Origin: Treponema sp.
GTDB lineage: Bacteria > Spirochaetota > Spirochaetia > Treponematales > Treponemataceae
Reading direction: 5' to 3'
Assembly (NCBI GenBank): GCA_016296205.1
Contig: JAEDJS010000074.1
Coordinates: forward strand, 1 to 8,132
Length of the DNA: 8,132 nucleotides
Positions 6,299 through 8,132 of this stretch are shown piece after piece (position 1 is the stretch's first letter; every line of letters begins with the position of its first letter). The notes under the pieces are model-generated. The model was not told the origin of the DNA, made no database searches, and worked only from the letters and a program-made list of their open reading frames with translations. The position numbers and the translations under genes are program-made.

Positions 6299-6393
6299 GG
6301 AATCTAATTATAGGAGAATCAAAACACTTTATACAATTCTAACCGTGAAAATAATAGCCCTCCAGGTAACTGTTACTTGAAGGGCTTTTTTTT
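6299..6393 (+). ncRNA. Candidate small RNA of about 95 nt
   Basis: Inferred from the TATAAT at 6287-6292 and the intrinsic terminator ending at 6393, which is separated from the upstream MBL gene by about 150 bp. Within it, CACGG (6296-6300) can pair with CCGTG (6343-6347), although the likely transcription start would cut this stem short. AGAATC can pair imperfectly with AATTCT further in, giving a 5' stem-loop. An AGGAG at about 6312-6316 has no ATG, GTG or TTG at a useful distance. The only short frame (GTG 6345, 11 codons) runs into the terminator hairpin and has no Shine-Dalgarno. I recognise no known RNA family; it is not SRP RNA, 5S or tRNA. It could instead be just the 3' UTR of the MBL gene. 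Confidence 0.3.
6356..6393 (+). terminator. Rho-independent terminator
   Basis: AGCCCT (6356-6361) pairs with AGGGCT (6381-6386). After one C/A mismatch, CAGGTAA (6363-6369) pairs with TTACTTG (6373-6379) with one G-T wobble around a 3-nt CTG loop. Eight Ts (6386-6393) follow. It terminates rightward transcription from the MBL gene or from a small RNA, and on the minus strand the hairpin followed by ATTATTTTC may also end the beta-CASP gene, whose stop is 28 bp away. Confidence 0.85.
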
Positions 6394-6420
6394 CTTATCC
6401 AAATTTTTACTTAGGATGAA

Positions 6421-7962
6421 CTATTCAAGATTATAAGTTTCGCCGTATTTTACAATCTGCACATTCTTAAATCCATTTTCTTCCAGATAAGTTTTAAAGT
6501 AAGCCTGGGCATCTTTTTCGCCATGAACCATAAAAATTTTCTTTAAGCGGCTTGTGTCGATTTTATTTAGCCATTCAACGCTTTCTTTATAATCGGCATG
6601 AGCACTAAATGCGTTAATAGATTCAACATTGGCCTGAACCTTGTAATAGTCCCCCAGAATTTTTACTTCTTCATTTCCATCCTGAATTTTTCTTCCCAAA
6701 GTATTTTCGGCCATGTAACCAACAAGAAGAACAGTATTATTCGGGTTGCTGATATTGTTTGCAAGATGATACAAAACTCGCCCTGCTTCACACATACCGT
6801 CGGCACTGATAATAATCATCGGACCTTCTTTTTTGTTGAGCATTTTACTTTCTTCAACACTGTTAATAATTGTGAGTTCATTAAAACCAAACGGATTTTT
6901 GTGATGTGCCAGAAACTGTTCATTTGTTTCTTCACTATAACACTCAGGGTGAAGCTGGAAAATTCCTGTTGCACTTGCAGCCATCGGACTGTCTACATAA
7001 ATTGGAATTTTTGGAATCTTTTTCTGGTCAACCAACAGATGAAGCTGGTAGATAATTTCCTGAGCACGTTCAATTGCAAATGAAGGAATGATAATTTTTC
7101 CTTTGCGGTCAACAGCTCTTCTTACAAGTCTAACAAGATCATCAATTGCATCTTTCTGCTGATCATGAAGACGATTACCGTAAGTACTTTCCATAAAAAT
7201 ATAATCAGGAGCAGGAAGTTTTGTAGTTTCCGGATCACGAACAATGGGCTTTCCTGGACGACCCAAATCACCAGTAAAAAGAATTCTAATTTCATCCTCT
7301 GGTTTGCCGCTTACTGCAGATTCTCCATTAACAACGCTTCCTTTTGAATTTGGAGCAGTTCTGCCAAAAAGTCTGTGCCATATTCCACCGGATTTATTAA
7401 GAGAAAAACTCTTCTTTGCATTTCTCTGCCCAGTAATTGTAACATAAGCCAGAGCGCTTCCAAGAATATGTCCAGCATCAAAAAATTCAAGCTGAACATC
7501 CGGAGCAATGTACATATTTCGATTATAGCTCAATCCAATAATCTGATTGGCGGCCTTTGTACATTCCTTTTCTGTATAAAGCGGTTTCCAGTTGAATTTT
7601 TCACCTTTTTTGCTGGCCTGCTTTGCAAGGAATTCCGCATCTCTAGCCTGAATTCTGGCACTGTCCATCATTACAATATTTGCCAGATCACGAGTTGCAG
7701 GAGTTGCATAAATGTTGCCGTCGTATCCTTTTTTTACAAGAACAGGCAAAAGTCCACAGTGGTCAAAATGAGCGTGAGTCAAAATAACGCTTTCGATTTT
7801 ATCTGCCGCAATATCAAATTTCCGGTTTTTTTCATCACTTTCGGCACGCTTTCCCTGGAAGGCACCACAGTCAATCATAAAACTTCTACCGTCTATTTCT
7901 AAAATATGTTTTGAGCCAGTTACTTCTTCGGCTGCACCAAGTGAATAACACGAAACTGCCAT
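6421..7962 (-). CDS. MBL-fold/beta-CASP domain protein, probable RNA-processing nuclease
   Basis: A 513-aa member of the metallo-beta-lactamase/beta-CASP superfamily, the CPSF73-like group of bacterial and archaeal RNases; cytoplasmic. The MBL motifs are MIDCG (Asp31), THAHFDH (62-68; His63, His65, Asp67, His68), DAGHILGSA (His165) and FTGDLG (Asp232). The beta-CASP motifs are MESTYG (Glu258, motif A), FSAHAD (His455, motif B) and VHGE (His480, motif C). PSFAIERAQE (293-302), VDSPMA and GYMAENTLGR (415-424) are also typical. Family knowledge points to endo- or exonuclease action on RNA; the natural substrate is unknown. Residues about 178-224 are a Ser/Gly/Asn/Lys-rich insertion between motifs 3 and 4, which explains the length above the usual 430-470 aa. 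The frame is open to a TTG at 7986, but ATG 7962 has a perfect GGAGG (7968-7972) 5 nt upstream and starts the canonical MAVSCYSLGAAEEVTGS, so I use it. Its promoter lies at 8011-8039. Confidence 0.95.
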   Translation of the reverse strand: MAVSCYSLGAAEEVTGSKHILEIDGRSFMIDCGAFQGKRAESDEKNRKFDIAADKIESVILTHAHFDHCGLLPVLVKKGYDGNIYATPATRDLANIVMMDSARIQARDAEFLAKQASKKGEKFNWKPLYTEKECTKAANQIIGLSYNRNMYIAPDVQLEFFDAGHILGSALAYVTITGQRNAKKSFSLNKSGGIWHRLFGRTAPNSKGSVVNGESAVSGKPEDEIRILFTGDLGRPGKPIVRDPETTKLPAPDYIFMESTYGNRLHDQQKDAIDDLVRLVRRAVDRKGKIIIPSFAIERAQEIIYQLHLLVDQKKIPKIPIYVDSPMAASATGIFQLHPECYSEETNEQFLAHHKNPFGFNELTIINSVEESKMLNKKEGPMIIISADGMCEAGRVLYHLANNISNPNNTVLLVGYMAENTLGRKIQDGNEEVKILGDYYKVQANVESINAFSAHADYKESVEWLNKIDTSRLKKIFMVHGEKDAQAYFKTYLEENGFKNVQIVKYGETYNLE

Positions 7963-8010
7963 TTTTTCCTCCAACTTAGTTTCCAATTTTCGTAAAAACC
8001 ATGTACTTAT

Positions 8011-8039
8011 ATTTTATGATAAAATCTTGCAAAAAGCAA
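8011..8039 (-). promoter_or_regulatory. Probable promoter of the beta-CASP gene
   Basis: On the minus strand, TTGCTT (8039-8034), a 17-bp spacer and TAAAAT (8016-8011) predict a start near 8004, a leader of about 42 nt and then the strong GGAGG Shine-Dalgarno. This is a conventional arrangement, unlike the leaderless-looking genes in the same window. Confidence 0.55.
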
Positions 8040-8132
8040 AAATTTTTTTTTAAACAGTCAGAACTACTTTGAATAAAATTTTCTATTTCAATTATCAAAA
8101 TGATATAAGGACTAGTTTCGCCTTTGCTCATT

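Noticed and set aside
6345..6380. An 11-codon GTG-started frame (MKIIALQVTVT) as a leader peptide
   Set aside because: It runs into the terminator stem, no gene follows on that strand, and no Shine-Dalgarno lies at the right distance.
7963..7986. Upstream TTG start for the beta-CASP protein
   Set aside because: The extra residues are encoded by the Shine-Dalgarno region itself (GGAGG), and the family N-terminus begins at the ATG at 7962.
7979..8131. A 51-codon minus-strand frame opening with ATG at the right edge (MSKGETSPYIILIIE...)
   Set aside because: It overlaps the beta-CASP promoter, has skewed AT-rich composition and no recognisable features; its upstream context is outside the window.
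1..8132. A hidden defence, mobile or biosynthetic system spanning several genes
   Set aside because: Every sizeable gene is accounted for by a housekeeping or single-gene function, with no transposase, integrase, nuclease-partner pair, CRISPR array or tRNA-linked insertion.

Overview
This is an AT-rich window holding seven protein-coding genes. Most are housekeeping genes with clear families: glmS, purD, uppP, a beta-CASP ribonuclease-like protein and a small metallo-beta-lactamase-fold hydrolase. The other two, a tandem zinc-ribbon membrane protein and a signal-peptide-bearing protein, have no family I can name. The base composition, protein style and short palindromic intergenic element suggest a host-associated spirochaete such as a gut or rumen Treponema. 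That placement is inferred from general resemblance only; no rRNA or other decisive marker is present.

Layout: (1) 21-1877, minus: glmS, with its own promoter at 1935-1963. (2) 1972-2397, minus: a small membrane-anchored protein with two tandem four-cysteine zinc-ribbon units. (3) 2398-2436: a 39-bp divergent promoter region. (4) 2437-3795, plus: purD. (5) 3796-3918: a palindromic, MITE-like repeat that probably also serves as a terminator. (6) 3919-4497 and 4547-5464, both minus: a secreted or periplasmic protein downstream of uppP, probably co-transcribed. (7) 5465-5538: a second divergent promoter region with overlapping -35 boxes. (8) 5539-6207, plus: a small MBL-fold hydrolase. (9) 6208-6420: a non-coding gap with a dyad, a TATAAT box and a good intrinsic terminator, possibly a ~95-nt small RNA. 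(10) 6421-7962, minus: an MBL/beta-CASP protein with its own promoter at 8011-8039. (11) 8040-8132: AT-rich sequence in which I see no supportable gene.

GlmS (glucosamine-6-phosphate for UDP-GlcNAc) and UppP (recycling of the undecaprenyl carrier) both feed cell-envelope synthesis, and PurD is in de novo purine synthesis. The genes are mostly single units or pairs with separate promoters, not one pathway operon.

I found no CRISPR array, toxin-antitoxin pair, phage gene, transposase or defence cluster. The less ordinary signals lie between the genes. Three genes (the zinc-ribbon gene, purD, uppP) have a -10-like hexamer ending only 6-7 bp before the ATG and no Shine-Dalgarno, which suggests leaderless mRNAs. 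The other four genes have purine-rich Shine-Dalgarno sequences, strong in three and weak in one. The palindromic repeat after purD and the possible small RNA at 6299-6393 are the other two items most worth checking.
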